From positions 2,790,001-2,854,000 of the forward strand of contig JAYKYS010000011.1 in assembly GCA_036924285.1 (NCBI GenBank): 64,000 bases of DNA. The letters run 5' to 3'. The stretch comes from Asterella californica. Its lineage: Eukaryota; Streptophyta; Marchantiopsida; Marchantiales; Aytoniaceae. The position numbers and the translations under genes were made by a program. Shown piece after piece: positions 10,010-20,592 of the stretch. The notes under the pieces were generated by a model. It saw only the letters and a program-made list of their open reading frames with translations, made no database searches and was not told the origin of the DNA. The first letter of the stretch is position 1; each line of letters opens with the position of its first letter.

Positions 10010-11665
10010 TTATCTGTCACCCGCCATCAAATCTGCAACCCGCATCAAACACATGACTCCGTCGTTGAAGTCCATCTGTTTGCCCTTGATCAAATTCACC
10101 GCAAAGTCGTCAATTTTCCACGTCTTCCGGATCAGCCTCACTCTCAGCTTCCGCCCTTTAACTCTAACGTTTAACCTTAAAGGTTTCCGCCTAAGTTCCA
10201 CTTCAAACCTGTCCAAGAAAGTGTTCCCCAAAACCGTATGGATATCATCCATCTCGCACCCCGTGAAGTTCTCTGTGAACTCCAACTTCTCACACACAAA
10301 TCGTACGTCCAAGACTACTTCAGAAGTTTGGTACGTCTTGCCCTTGGCAAAGCGCACCTGAATAGGCTTGTCTGTCTTGGAGGTAGACAAGCCCAACTTC
10401 TTCATCAACTTTGGACTTATGAAGGAGTGAGTCGCTCCTGTGTCCACAGAAAAAATAACATCACGGTTAGCAACCTTGGCTTGTAGAAACATCAATCTCG
10501 GCGTCTTCTTCGTGGTTCTCAAGGTCACAGTCATCTGGCCCTCCAACAAGTCCTTTGCAACAAATGCATTCATGCTACAGTTACTAACCTTAGGTTTCGT
10601 ACACCCCTTAGCAATATGGCTCGCCTCCCCACAGTTGTAGCAAGTAAACTTAGAACCATTGCCCTTCTGAGGTGTTTGCCTCTTAGGTTTTACTCCTGTT
10701 TGCTGCCGCTTTGCTGCCGGGACAAAAGAATCCCTCCGATCCTTCTCACCCCCATCCCACTGTCGCTTGAAGCCCTTGTTCTTCTTCTGGAACTTGTTCG
10801 TGCTGCGTGGTTCAAAAGGTTTCTGTTGCTGAACTTCATCGTCCCCAATTCGCTCCGCTAGCTTCAAAAGTTCGGCACATGTCTCAAGCAGCTTCGGCAT
10901 CCGAAAGAGAGCCTTCTCCGAGCTAGACTTGAGTCCCCCAATGAATAAACATATCTTGGTCTCCTCAGTCCACTTGGAGAATGAGTCCAGCTTGGCACTG
11001 AACTCGCGTACATAAGCACTTAGCGTCCCTGTCTGCTTCAGTCTCACCAACTCAACACCGTCCTGAATCCTTTGATACTCCGGAGTGAATCATCCTGCAA
11101 GCAACTCCTTGAACTCTTTCCAACCAAGCGCCGAGATGGTCAAGGCATGCTCATCCCTGTATGTAGTCCACCAGAGAAGAGCATGGTCCTTCAGGAACGT
11201 AACCGCCGCTCTCACTTTGTCATACTCCTTAGCCTGTTGCGCCTCAAAGTATAGGTCCAACTCAGTTAAGAAATCCTTAACCTTACGAGCCCGTCCTGAA
11301 AACGGGGTCGGCAAATTCGTCTTACAAAGCTTCTTGGTAGACGAGGAACTTCCTTGGCCTGCCTCAAGCTCAGCGATACGTTTATCCCTGGAGGCCATAC
11401 CCTCCTGCATGATCTTCATCATCTTGATGAGTTCCGCATACAAAGCTCCTTGACTTCCCGCACCTGAATCGTTGAGCACCGCTGGCAAGACTCCGTCTTG
11501 CTGCACTGGTGCCGCAGCTGGTATTGAGCTTCCTTGACGTTGGGACGAAGGTTGTCGGTTATCGTCCCCTGACTGTACCTCAGGTCTAGCTCGAGTCGAT
11601 CTGCTCCCGTTAGCCGCTCCTCGTTTCTTGGTCTTCCTCTTGGACCTCTGTCCGTCGTCGGCCAT
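10010..11665 (-). pseudogene. Chromovirus E gag and aspartic protease
   Basis: It starts at 11665 with a basic N-terminus (KRKTKKR). The gag core includes FSGRARKVKDFLTELDLYFEAQ and WWTTYRDEHA; the zinc knuckle is CYNCGEASHIAKGC (CX2CX4HX4C) and a retropepsin follows with the active site SVDTGATHSFIS. A TGA at 11090-11092 interrupts the gag (before FTPEYQ) and a TAA at 10010-10012 separates protease from RT. All three parts share one frame, so the ancestor was a single gag-pol ORF. The family is well known, and only the breaks are peculiar to this copy. Confidence 0.85.
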
Positions 11666-11772
11666 CGCTCCAAGTGTTCACTTAGAAACTCTGATCCGCT
11701 TCGTGTCATGCGTCCTTCCTCAAGCGTCCAGCCTTCAGCCGCTACCTCAAGTTCTCGCTCACCGAAGCGTCG

Positions 11773-11784
11773 GCTCTGATATCA
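11773..11784 (-). other. Primer binding site of E
   Basis: On the minus strand the sequence is TGATATCAGAGC, one base different from the initiator tRNA-Met site TGGTATCAGAGC. It lies just inside the LTR edge. Confidence 0.7.
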
Positions 11785-11791
11785 CTTTTCA

Positions 11792-12924
11792 TGCACCTAC
11801 CGCCTTGTTGCGCCAGCGGAAGCTCTTGCTCAGTAGGTCGCAAACTTTACACCGCTAACCTGCAAATCCAATCACAAGTGAGCGTTCATGCACCACTTAC
11901 CTTATCTCAGTTTGGTCCGGATCGGAGCCGGACCGTCTCCCTAATCATCAAGCTCAGCATTCCTTAAGTCCCGACCTAGACCCGCTTAGGTCGGTCCCAA
12001 ACATGAGCAAGTCACAAGATGACTTGGGGCGGACTTCCCATAAAGTCCAAGGTCCTAAACGGTACCTCTAGCACACCTAGCGGTCCAACCGCCCGTGATG
12101 TCCGTCTGGGTCTAGGCTCCTAAACAGTGGTCTTACCCGCCGACTCGTTCCCTAGTCTTGCCCCAGCCCTTACAGCGTTGCTAAGTCCATACGTCCAAGT
12201 CTGGACGGGAATGTGCCTTGGAACCGGCCCAGCCATCACCTCATGTCCCTAGAGTCCGCCCGCCGAACCCTGGGGTCGGGTGACTCGTCCTGGCCGACCC
12301 AGGCATCGAGCCCCTCTCATATATACTTCTGAGGATCGGCGGCCCCGCCCTCGTCTTTGGTCCCTGAAAATTATACCACAACCTGATTGTGGTTCGGCCA
12401 TAACTTCCAGCTCGGAGGTCAGATCGAAGAGTGTTATATATCACTGGAAAGCTCTCGACGAGACCTTTCCAATGATACCTCACTCGCCTCGAGATCTTAC
12501 GTAGATCTCCGTCTACGACCTAAAACGTCCCTAGAGCTCCAACACTTAGCCATTTTTCGGAAACCTGTGGTCCAGATCCAGACTCGAACCCTATGGTTCA
12601 GACCAGCGTCCGAACCACGGTCCGTCTGCGTCTCGGACCCACGTCTCGATCTCATGTCTCAGACCTATGTCTCAAACTTACGTTTCGGTCCGTTCCCAGA
12701 CTCGCCCCTTTAGGTTAGCGTTTGTCCGGGGTCCTCTTGGGATAGGCCCTTAGGTCCTAACCCAAGGTTCCAACCTTGGTTCAGAGAACCACTTAAGGTT
12801 CATCTGATCCTGACTTCCCGGCCAAGCCGTTAAGTCCTACTCGTAGCGCTCACAACCTAGCGCAAGTCCGCTAAGGTTCTGTTGTCCGCGTCTGCGTCCG
12901 ATCTTGAGAATGAGGATCGTGACA
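11792..12924 (-). repeat. Chromovirus E 5' LTR, about 1.1 kb
   Basis: On the minus strand it begins TGTCACGATCCTC, a start typical of plant chromovirus LTRs, and ends at about 11792 near TGCA, a few bases before the primer site. No second copy is in the window, so the exact ends are inferred. The interior is GC-rich with repeated GTCCGA/CGGAC-type words and has no credible ORF. Confidence 0.6.
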
Positions 12925-14045
12925 CATGTATAGTGTACATAGCTGGCAGTCTGGATTGTTGATGTATGAGAACGATGGGTGGAGTTAGTCTCTCAAATTC
13001 CTCCTAAAAGTCTCTCGTTTCTTTCAAAATGTTCTCTTAGATAGATGAGAACTTATCCTCATTGTTTTTGGACCAATATGAATTTAAAGGACTCAACTTT
13101 GTCATTATGCACACCTTGGAGACCTCTTGCAAAAATTAGAGCATTCTAAGCTCATATGAGCAAGACTTTTCACCTCATTATTTTATAAATTGCACGAATG
13201 TACATGTCTTTTATATACTAAATGTTTGGACAACAGTACAACATGCAAGCATGCCACCTATCATACTACATGTATCCTATTTGGCTCTCTCTCAAGATGA
13301 CATGTGGATATTTAAGTGGTGCTTGGACGTGTATTTAATGTCAAAAATTTCTTCATTATGGTGACTTTTCTATGAAAGCGTCGCACCAAGCCACCGATGT
13401 TTTTTGGAAGAACTTTTTGGAAGTTGAAAATTTTATCCTCAACATCAAGGCTGGCCTCCATGTTGGAATGCAAAATTTCAAGAGTTATGGATCCAACATC
13501 GAGGTTTACCTCGATGATGTAGGACCTAAGTGACTTAGGAAGGAGTATGAAAAGGAGTAATGGGAGACTTAGCCAATGAGAAGGGTTAAAGAGGACCCAA
13601 CATCGAGGCTGACCTTAATGTTGTAAAGGAAACTTCAAATATAAGCATGTGAAAGTTAAGTAAAAACCGAGAGACTTCAAAGTGTTGTTACTTCTGCTGT
13701 GGGACTCACATTGAGACAATATAGATATCATTGAAAAGCATTGGAGAAGGCTTTCCAACCCAATTGGAATTTTCACTTTTGGAATTTATACGAAGAACTT
13801 GTGAAGAATCAAAGTTCATTGTAAATATTACGGTACTTAGAATACATATGTGTTAAGGGAAACTTCAAAGACAAATAACTTTTAGTAGAGAATTCCATTA
13901 GAGCATGTTAGGTATAGTTGGAAAGGATTCTCCGAAGGTTACGCAGTGCAAGCCTTGGATTAGGGTTTAGAGCACTTGGATGAAGACCATACAAACTATT
14001 TTAGATCTGATTGTATATTTTGCATTTACGAATACAAAATAAGTC
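12925..14045. other. Spacer, no gene seen; three short palindromes
   Basis: I see no conserved ORF here. Three spaced imperfect palindromes of the type CAACATCGAGG...CCTCGATGTTG occur at 13440-13466, 13493-13522 and 13597-13624. The flanking AT-rich text resembles unclassified non-coding repeat. Confidence 0.4.
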
Positions 14046-14789
14046 TTAAGAAAACTCATCATCAGACGTTGTACTCCCCGTGTCTGACGAATTACTGCTG
14101 TCAGAATCTGAAAAGTGATTCTTCTTCTTCTTGTCTTTTGATCTATTGGACTTGCCTCGTGCTGCCTTCTTGTTCAAGACTGAAGCCTCGTAGGCTTCTA
14201 CATGCGGCATCACTTCAGCCAAGTCCTTAGTGACGTTTCTCTTGCAAAACATCTTCATCTTTCCTAGTAACCCCATCAAGAACTAGTCTATAGCTTTGTT
14301 TTGAACAGTAGGATACAGAATTACCCCCTCCCCTTGGAACTCTATACAATAAACCACGGAACCTCTCTGTATAATCTCCTAGAGTTTCCTTCTTTTGACA
14401 CTTCAATGTTCTTAGCTTGGTGAGCACCCTCCAGTTGTAGCCTATTCCCTTAAAACGCTGGAGAAAAGTTACCTTCAAGGTATTCCACGTAGCCATAATC
14501 AGCCATCCTATGAAGCAATCTCTATCAAATGATGAGCTCTTTCTCTCATTGGACTGGAAAAAACTCTCATACGATCTATGACATCATCCTCCTTATTATC
14601 CACTGCCAACGTCTCAAATACGGTCATGTATGCATCAACACCTTCATCTTCAGAGTCACCTTTGAAACGAAGATATCCCTGTCTAGTGATGGCAGTAGTC
14701 ATCTCTCCACCTTGTTGAACTGCTGGTACTAATGGACCTGCCGGATCTGTAGGATATGCCTCTCCTTCTACTTCAATAGGATCAATCAT
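14046..14789 (-). pseudogene. Broken retrotransposon gag
   Basis: Three overlapping pieces in different frames read as one protein. 14789-14508 starts MIDPIEVEGEAYP and contains RFKGDSEDEGVDAYMTVFE. 14496-14227 contains ATWNTLKVTFLQRFKG and KKETLGDYTERFRGLLYRVP, the W..LK..F..RF and L..Y..RF pattern of LTR-retrotransposon Gag. 14279-14046 is Lys-rich and ends in an acidic Ser/Asp tail. At least two frameshifts separate the parts. No zinc knuckle, protease or RT follows downstream (lower coordinates). The copia element inserted about 340 bp upstream of this start. The exact family is not recognised. Confidence 0.6.
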
Positions 14790-15131
14790 ATCCCAAACCT
14801 CAGTTATAGTGCTAGTTCCAGGCTTGAGGCCTCACACACTCCACTTCACACTCCTAACGTCTTTTACTGGGGCCACAGATTGAGAATACGTGCTTTAACC
14901 ATCGCTGTTTCTGGATTGAGATCCTGCAGTTTGGCGCTCGCTTTGGCAATTTTTATATAAATCGATTCTGCACAAGCGTGATAGTATTTCATATAGTAGT
15001 GTTCTCAACCAGGGTTTTATACGGGTCGTCACGCTGCTCAGGTCATGGGTACCAAGGGGTGTCAAACATAGAAAAGAATATTCTCTTAAGAAACGTATCG
15101 ACCCTGTAGAGAAATTATGGTATGAGCTTAC

Positions 15132-15362
15132 TGTCAGAGCTATTATAAGTCATCGGACATGTTACCTCGATAGAGTTACCGCACTGCCAACACATGGGCT
15201 ATCACATGTCTGTCACCTCTCGCCGATGTATGAGAGGATGAATAGCAGGATAAGGTGGAACCTGATCAGTATATAGACTACGTCTCTTCAGTGTACATTC
15301 ATTCCATTCACTGCTGTAATATACATTACCTGTGTGCGTCTATTTCTTGAGTATCACCAACA
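15132..15362 (+). repeat. Copia 5' LTR
   Basis: It begins TGTCAGAGC and ends ACCAACA. It is nearly identical to 41970-42200. Confidence 0.95.
15269..15277 (+). promoter_or_regulatory. Likely TATA box of the copia LTR promoter
   Basis: The sequence GTATATAGA lies about 90 bp before the LTR end, a plausible distance for Pol II start and R-U5. The same sequence is in the 3' LTR near 42107. Confidence 0.45.
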
Positions 15363-15380
15363 TGGTATCAGAGCTGGGAG
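15363..15380 (+). other. Copia primer binding site (tRNA-Met initiator)
   Basis: TGGTATCAGAGCTGGGAG follows the LTR directly. Its first 12 bases are the canonical plant initiator tRNA-Met primer site. Confidence 0.92.
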
Positions 15381-15493
15381 AGAACTCTGGAGCAACACTC
15401 TGAGAGAGAAAGGAATTCTTACTCTAGAGTGATAGAGCGCTAGCAGAGAATAGAGAATCAGTCTTCGTGATCAGATAGCAGCAGATTCATTTT

Positions 15494-18217
15494 TTGATCT
15501 GGATGACGTCTGAATACAGGATAGTGGAGAAGATCTCGAAGTTCGATGGAGAGAACTTTCACATGTGGAAATTAAAGATGAAGTTCATACTCATCGAGAA
15601 AGAGCTTTGGAAGATTTCCTCTGGGAAACTCTTGAGACCCAATCCGGACAGTAAAGCGGAGGAGATACAAGCGTGGGATGATACGGATGAGAAGGCAATT
15701 GCTGCAATCTGCCTCAATATCCAAGACTCTCAGCTACTTCACGTCAGTAAGGCCAAGACATCTGCAGCAGTATGGCAGAAGCTTGAGAATCTGTATGAAA
15801 AGAAGAATGCAGCAAATTTACGTCAGAAATTCTTCACCTTGAGGATGAGTGCAGGTGATAGTATGACAACGTACATTCACAAGATGCGAGAATTGGTAGA
15901 TCAATTAGCATCAGTTGGTTCTACCATAGAAGATCTTGACATCGTGATGGTGTTGTTGTATGGTCTCCCTGAGTCGTATCAAATTTTAGTCGTAAATCTC
16001 AGTACTCGTGATCCGAACGAGTTGATAGTTGAGATGGTCACCTCTATGCTGCTACAGGAAGAATCAAGGCAAGTCCGTGGACTAGCAGAAGCTACCGATA
16101 CAGCTCTCTACAGTGGAAGAAAGACTGACTTCAAGAAGAAGACCAGTGGGAGCAATGGAGAAGCTGTAAACGTGACTTCCAAGGCAAAATCTGCTTGGAA
16201 GAAGAAGCCAAAGTGTTCTTCATGTGGAAAGCGTGAGCATTCGACCGAGCAATGTTACGGTAATAACCGTAATCATGACAAAGGACGACATCAAGCACAT
16301 CATACGGAGAAAGGGAAGGAAAAGGCTGAAGATGACAAGCACCTGTTCGTGGTTGCCGCTCTCTCAGCTGTTGACGAAGAGTCCAAAGAATTCTGGTACA
16401 TTGATTCCGGTGCATCGCAACATATGACCGGAAGAAGAGATTGGTTCTCCTATTACGTACCTCTGAAGGCCAACTCCAAAGTGTACTTGGGAGATGACAC
16501 CGGTCTGGAGATTTGCGGAAAGGGCACAGTACATTTTCAGTTAGCTGATAACCAAAGGAGGAACATTGTTGAGGTACTTCACATACGTGGTCTTACCAAG
16601 AATCTACTCTCAGTGAGTAAGATGGTGGACCAAGGCTTTGATGTCAGCTTCTCATCCCAAGCATGTACAATCAGGAAGGATGACGTTCACATAGAAGGCA
16701 TCCGTTCAGGTTCATTGTTTAAGCTGGTGGGATCGATTCGGGAGTCTAGTGATCCTAATGAAGCAGCATTGTCTGCTACGCAGAACTGTCATGCTCACTT
16801 ATGGCATCAGCGTCTGGGTCATCTAGGCATGAACAATCTCCAGAAACTAAGCGGAGGACTAGTTCATGGATTAACCTTAGATCCAAGAACTAAGTTAGAG
16901 TTCTGTAGAGGCTGTTCTTATGGAAAACATCACCGTGCTGTGATTTCCAACGGACCGGGCACTAGATCATCAAAGAAACTAGAGTTAGTTCACAGTGATA
17001 TCTACGGACCAGTAGAAGTGCAGTCACACAATGGAGCCAAATACTTTATCACGTTCATTGATGATTTCACCAGGAAAACGTGGGTGTATTTCCTCTCAGC
17101 TAAAGCTCAGGCACTGGAGAAATTTAAGGCATTCAAGGCATTGGTGGAAAACCAATCTGAATGTAAGATTCTGGAGCTAAGTTGTCCCAAGATCAAGGGG
17201 TTGCGCACGGACAACGGCGGAGAGTATAGCTCAAAAGAATTCTACAATTTCTGTGAGAAGCACGGGATTTTCAGACAAATGTCAACACCTCACAATCCAC
17301 ATCAGAACGGAGTGGCTGAGCGCAAGAACCGATCTTTGTGTGAAAGCGTCAGGTGCATGCTACATCAAAAAGGTATGGGAAAAGCTTTTTGGGCTGAGGC
17401 CATAGCTACTGCAAACTATGTGCTAAATAGATGTCCTACAACTGCTTTGGGAGATGTCACTCCAGAGGAAGCTTGGACGGGAACGAAACCATCAATTCAG
17501 CACTTAAGGATTTTTGGATGTGAATCGTACGTCCTCATACCTAGCCAGAAGAGAAAGAAGTTCGATGTGAAGAGTGTGAGATGCATTTTTCTTGGGTACG
17601 TGGAAGGTACCAAATGCTATAGGTTGTACAATCCAGAGACTAAAAGGATAGTCAAGTCCCGTGACGTTCAGTTCGTTGAAGAGCACGGCCAAACAGACGT
17701 CATCATGAGAACAACTCCATCTGTCCATCATCCGGTTTGTGAAGAAGACAGAGACAATGCGACAAACGATAACATGGAGGTTCCAAGCACACCTGACATC
17801 GCTGATCCTCAACCAAATGAGGACAGTGATGACCCACCTCTTGAAGATACGGAGCAGTCAATTGAAGTCCCAAAGGTAGTCGAAGATCTTGGAGACGCTT
17901 CAAGTAGCAGTCATGGGAAGCAGCAGACTGAGCTGGTCAAAAGGGTGAGCTCGAGGGTACGGAAGCCTAGCCAAAAATTCATAGATTCTCTAGATTATCT
18001 TCATGCTTTCCATACAAGCATAGAAGAACCCAAGACGCTTAAGGAAGCCTTGGAAAGTGATGACAGGGATAAGTGGGAGCAGGCAGTCGAATCTGAGTAC
18101 CAGTCTCTCGTAGATAATCAGACGTGGAGATTAGTGGAACTTCCATCGGGAAGAAAGGCTGTAAGAAGTAAATGGATTTTTAAGGTGAAGTATCATGCTG
18201 ATCGGACGGTAGAACGG
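15494..18217 (+). CDS. Copia Gag-Pol, N-terminal part (Gag, PR, INT, start of RT)
   Basis: The start at 15494 is followed by a UBN2-type copia Gag (KISKFDGENFHMWKLKM, LRQKFFTLRMS, YGLPESYQ). The zinc knuckle is CSSCGKREHSTEQC (Cys241, Cys244, His249, Cys254). The protease active site is D304 in YIDSGASQHM. The GAG-pre-integrase HHCC module is at about 16800-16930, and the integrase has D in VHSDIYG, D in LRTDNGGEY and E in GVAERKN. The RT opens with WIFKVKYHAD. The frame is uninterrupted up to codon 908, where element B inserted exactly between codons. Readthrough into B adds only a few residues before a stop at 18230. With the second part (40580-41986) it would encode 1,376 residues, the usual length, so the only visible lesion is the insertion. 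Confidence 0.95.
18214..18217 (+). other. Target site duplication, left side of B
   Basis: ACGG precedes the TGTCG end of B. The right-hand partner at 40576-40579 is ACGA. The single difference is in the third base of an Arg codon. Confidence 0.6.
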
Positions 18218-18708
18218 TGTCGTGGTGCATGACGTTCAAGGTGCGGAAATGGACACTCGACCTGCATTTGTTCGGGAAGCTGCACCCTAGCTTATCAAGC
18301 TAGGCAGGAGCTAAGCTGGGGCCATGCTTGACAAGCTGCCCCCTAGCTTAGACTGAAATATCACCTTGAAAGAGGCCGAAGAGCATCAGAATGCAGAGCT
18401 CGGCGAGGAGAGCGACTTTGTGCTTCCAGTTTCGACAGAAAGTGTTTTAAGTAGTGGTTAGTACGGGGTTTTAGGTTGAGAAATGTGTGAAAGAGGGAAA
18501 TCCGTCGATTCTGGTTCGTGACTCGAACTCAGAATCGAATAGCGTGAGCGTGTAAGTGTTCACAAATACTATAGTTTTGACTCCTTGTTCATTAAAAACG
18601 GAGTTGTATAGAGAAGTTAGTGTAGGAAAGGCTAGTAAAGACTTTACAGGAAAATTTCTTCAGGTAAACATATGTACAAAAGTTTTTACCTTTTTGAACG
18701 GAACCAAA

Positions 18709-18773
18709 GGCCATCCCAGTGATAAGGCGCCTGCCTAGGAGGGAAGTGGTCTCAGGATCAATCCCCCCTGGCC
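18709..18773 (+). repeat. tRNA-derived (SINE-like) module in the B LTR
   Basis: A tRNA-like stretch is bounded by pairing ends (AGGCCA, TGGCCT). It has a D-arm/A-box-like part (CAGTGATAAGGCGC) and a B-box-like part (GGATCAATCCC at 18755-18765). It is followed by about 290 bp that share several words with the sequence after the corresponding module in the C LTR. Copies lie at about 36238-36302 and, inverted, about 40023-40088. Confidence 0.55.
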
Positions 18774-19109
18774 TCTAGTTCCTATTCCGGCATGTTGGCC
18801 TCCTGGAAGGGAGTCTATGTTGGATATGCAGCCACGTCCTGCATATCTAGGGGCGGGAGACCGGTATCTCTCTTAATCGTGGGCTTCCTGGCCTAAGTCT
18901 CCGCATGCCATCCTGAATATACTATGGGAGATACCTGGTGCGCATATGGGGGGGCTGTAAGCCCTGTGGGGCAGCCTCATAAGTGTTGGGGCTTCGGCCT
19001 ACATTGGATGGCTTGTAGTATATTCAAGGTGGCATCGAGGGCACGGGAAAATTTTGCTGATTATTATGTACGCATAAGGATAGCAGAGGAACAGTTTTAG
19101 ATGGGGCCT

Positions 19110-19490
19110 TAAAATTAAAGCGAAAGATTACAGCGGAAGCGGAAGGTTACAACGGAAAACTGAAGCGGAAGATTACAGCGGAAGCGGAAAACTACAGTGG
19201 AAGCGGAAGATTACCGCGGAAGCTTGAAGCGGAAAACTACAGCGGAAGCGGAAGATTACCGCGGAAGCTTGAAGCGGAATATTACAGCGGAAGCGGAAGA
19301 TTACCGCGGAAGCTTGAAGCGGAAGATTACAGCGGAAGCGGAAAACTACAGCGGAAGCGGAAGATTACCGCGGAAGCTTGAAGCGGAAAACTACAGCGGA
19401 AGCGGAAGATTACCGCGGAAGCTTAAAGCGGAAGATTACAACAGAAGCTTGAAGCGGAAGATTACCGCGGAGGCGGAAGGAGGAGAATTA
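19110..19490 (+). repeat. Minisatellite in the B 5' LTR
   Basis: Tandem units of 45 bp (such as GAAGATTACCGCGGAAGCTT plus 25 more) are mixed with a 19-bp subunit (GAAAACTACAGCGGAAGCG). The 45-bp unit is a multiple of three, so frames stay open and give spurious ORFs. Arrays of different length occur at about 36650-37030 and about 39150-39665. Confidence 0.85.
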
Positions 19491-20515
19491 GAGTTTAAGA
19501 GGGGGCAGCTTAGCTAAGGCCCTGCTTCTGATAAGTGACTGCGCTTATAAGGACAGCAGGGGGGCAGCATAAGCTGGTGGCCTTAACTTTTAGGTAAAAT
19601 ACCTGCGGCGACTAGGGATCGGGGGGACAGTTTTTTGCGAGGGAGATTTTTTTTACAGAGAGCAGGGAGCGGAAGCGGAAGGAGAAGCTCGGGGGCTGAA
19701 GGAGATCAATTTTCGGACAGAACTGAGTTGAGGAATTGGGTGATCGTGACAGAGGGACGGACAAGTATTTGGGGGACTGAGAGCAGTTTGGAGGCAAAAT
19801 TTCTTCTGATCGGACAGGAGGCAGTTTTATTGAAGGAGATCGTTTTTGATAATCTGCAAGGGACTCTTGATTGACGCTGGATTAAATTCTTGATAGTTTT
19901 CAGTTGGGAGGTTGACGCAGAGAGGAGATTAAGAGTTTGGGGTCTGAATTTCACCTACCAGACTTGAGTTGAGGTGAATTTGGTGGAAAGAGAGCATTAT
20001 TTGAGTGGAGGGACTGAGACTGAGACTGAGACGGAGAAGGTCAGGTTTTCTGAGAAATTTCAGTGCTGAAGCTGTCGTAGGGAGGGATACAAGGCGTTAG
20101 AGTTTCAAATCTTCATCGGTTGTAGGTTCTGGAGAGAAATCTACTGGAGAAAAGACTAGTTGAGTGGGAATTGGCTGTTTGGCATCTGCGGTGATCAACG
20201 TAAGGAGTTGAGTAGAGATAGGTTGTAAATTGATATATGTGGAGGACTATTGAGTGTATTTTGGAAGAGAAATAAAGCATCGTGAGTTCAGGTTTCTCTT
20301 GTCTGTCGTGTCTGAAGGTGGATCTGTCTCCTGAGACTTGAGACTTGATCTGTTGAGTAGTAAGTAATCTATAGTCATAGTGTCTGTGAGTGACTTCAGC
20401 CGTTGCGGTCTCCTGCTTGGCTCTTGTCTTGATATACAATCTCTACTTCTATCTCGCGATCTATCACAGCCAGAAGGCTCGCCCTTCCTGAGAAGGACTC
20501 TCCTCGACATAAATC

Positions 20516-20533
20516 TGGTGCTTCCACTGAGAG
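20516..20533 (+). other. Element B primer binding site
   Basis: TGGTGCTTCCACTGAGAG lies six bases after the LTR end. It is identical in element C (54696-54713). It begins with TGG as expected for pairing with a tRNA CCA end, but it is not the initiator Met site and I cannot name the tRNA. Confidence 0.7.
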
Positions 20534-20592
20534 ACATCTTGGGGTGATTAATCGCTGAGGTTGCTGAGGATGAGATTTGCATACAAGGGAAG

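Larger units (their letters stand above)
7111..12924 (-). mobile_element. Decayed Ty3/gypsy chromovirus E
   Basis: On the minus strand the order is LTR (12924 to 11792), a primer site at about 11773-11784, gag with zinc knuckle, protease, RT, RNase H, integrase and a C-terminal chromodomain. This is the Metaviridae chromovirus order. Several stops and frameshifts show it is dead. The 3' LTR is missing; the sequence ends at 7110 against A1 soon after the chromodomain ORF. Confidence 0.88.
18218..20509 (+). repeat. Element B 5' LTR (2,292 bp)
   Basis: It starts TGTCGTGGTGCATG and ends CCTCGACA. It contains palindromic AGCTTATCAAGCT-type words near its start, a tRNA-like module (18709-18773) with a conserved body to about 19060, and a purine-biased minisatellite (about 19110-19490). 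The small ORFs in it are by-products of the repeats. Confidence 0.92.

Noticed and set aside
19110..19490. CRISPR-like array
   Set aside because: The units are contiguous tandem repeats without unique spacers, and the context is a plant-type LTR.
19197..19517. Repetitive ORFs with a 15-residue period in the B LTR arrays (also 36726-37065 and 39210-39522)
   Set aside because: The 45-bp repeat unit is a multiple of three, so frames stay open by chance. There is no start context, and the arrays are in non-coding LTR.
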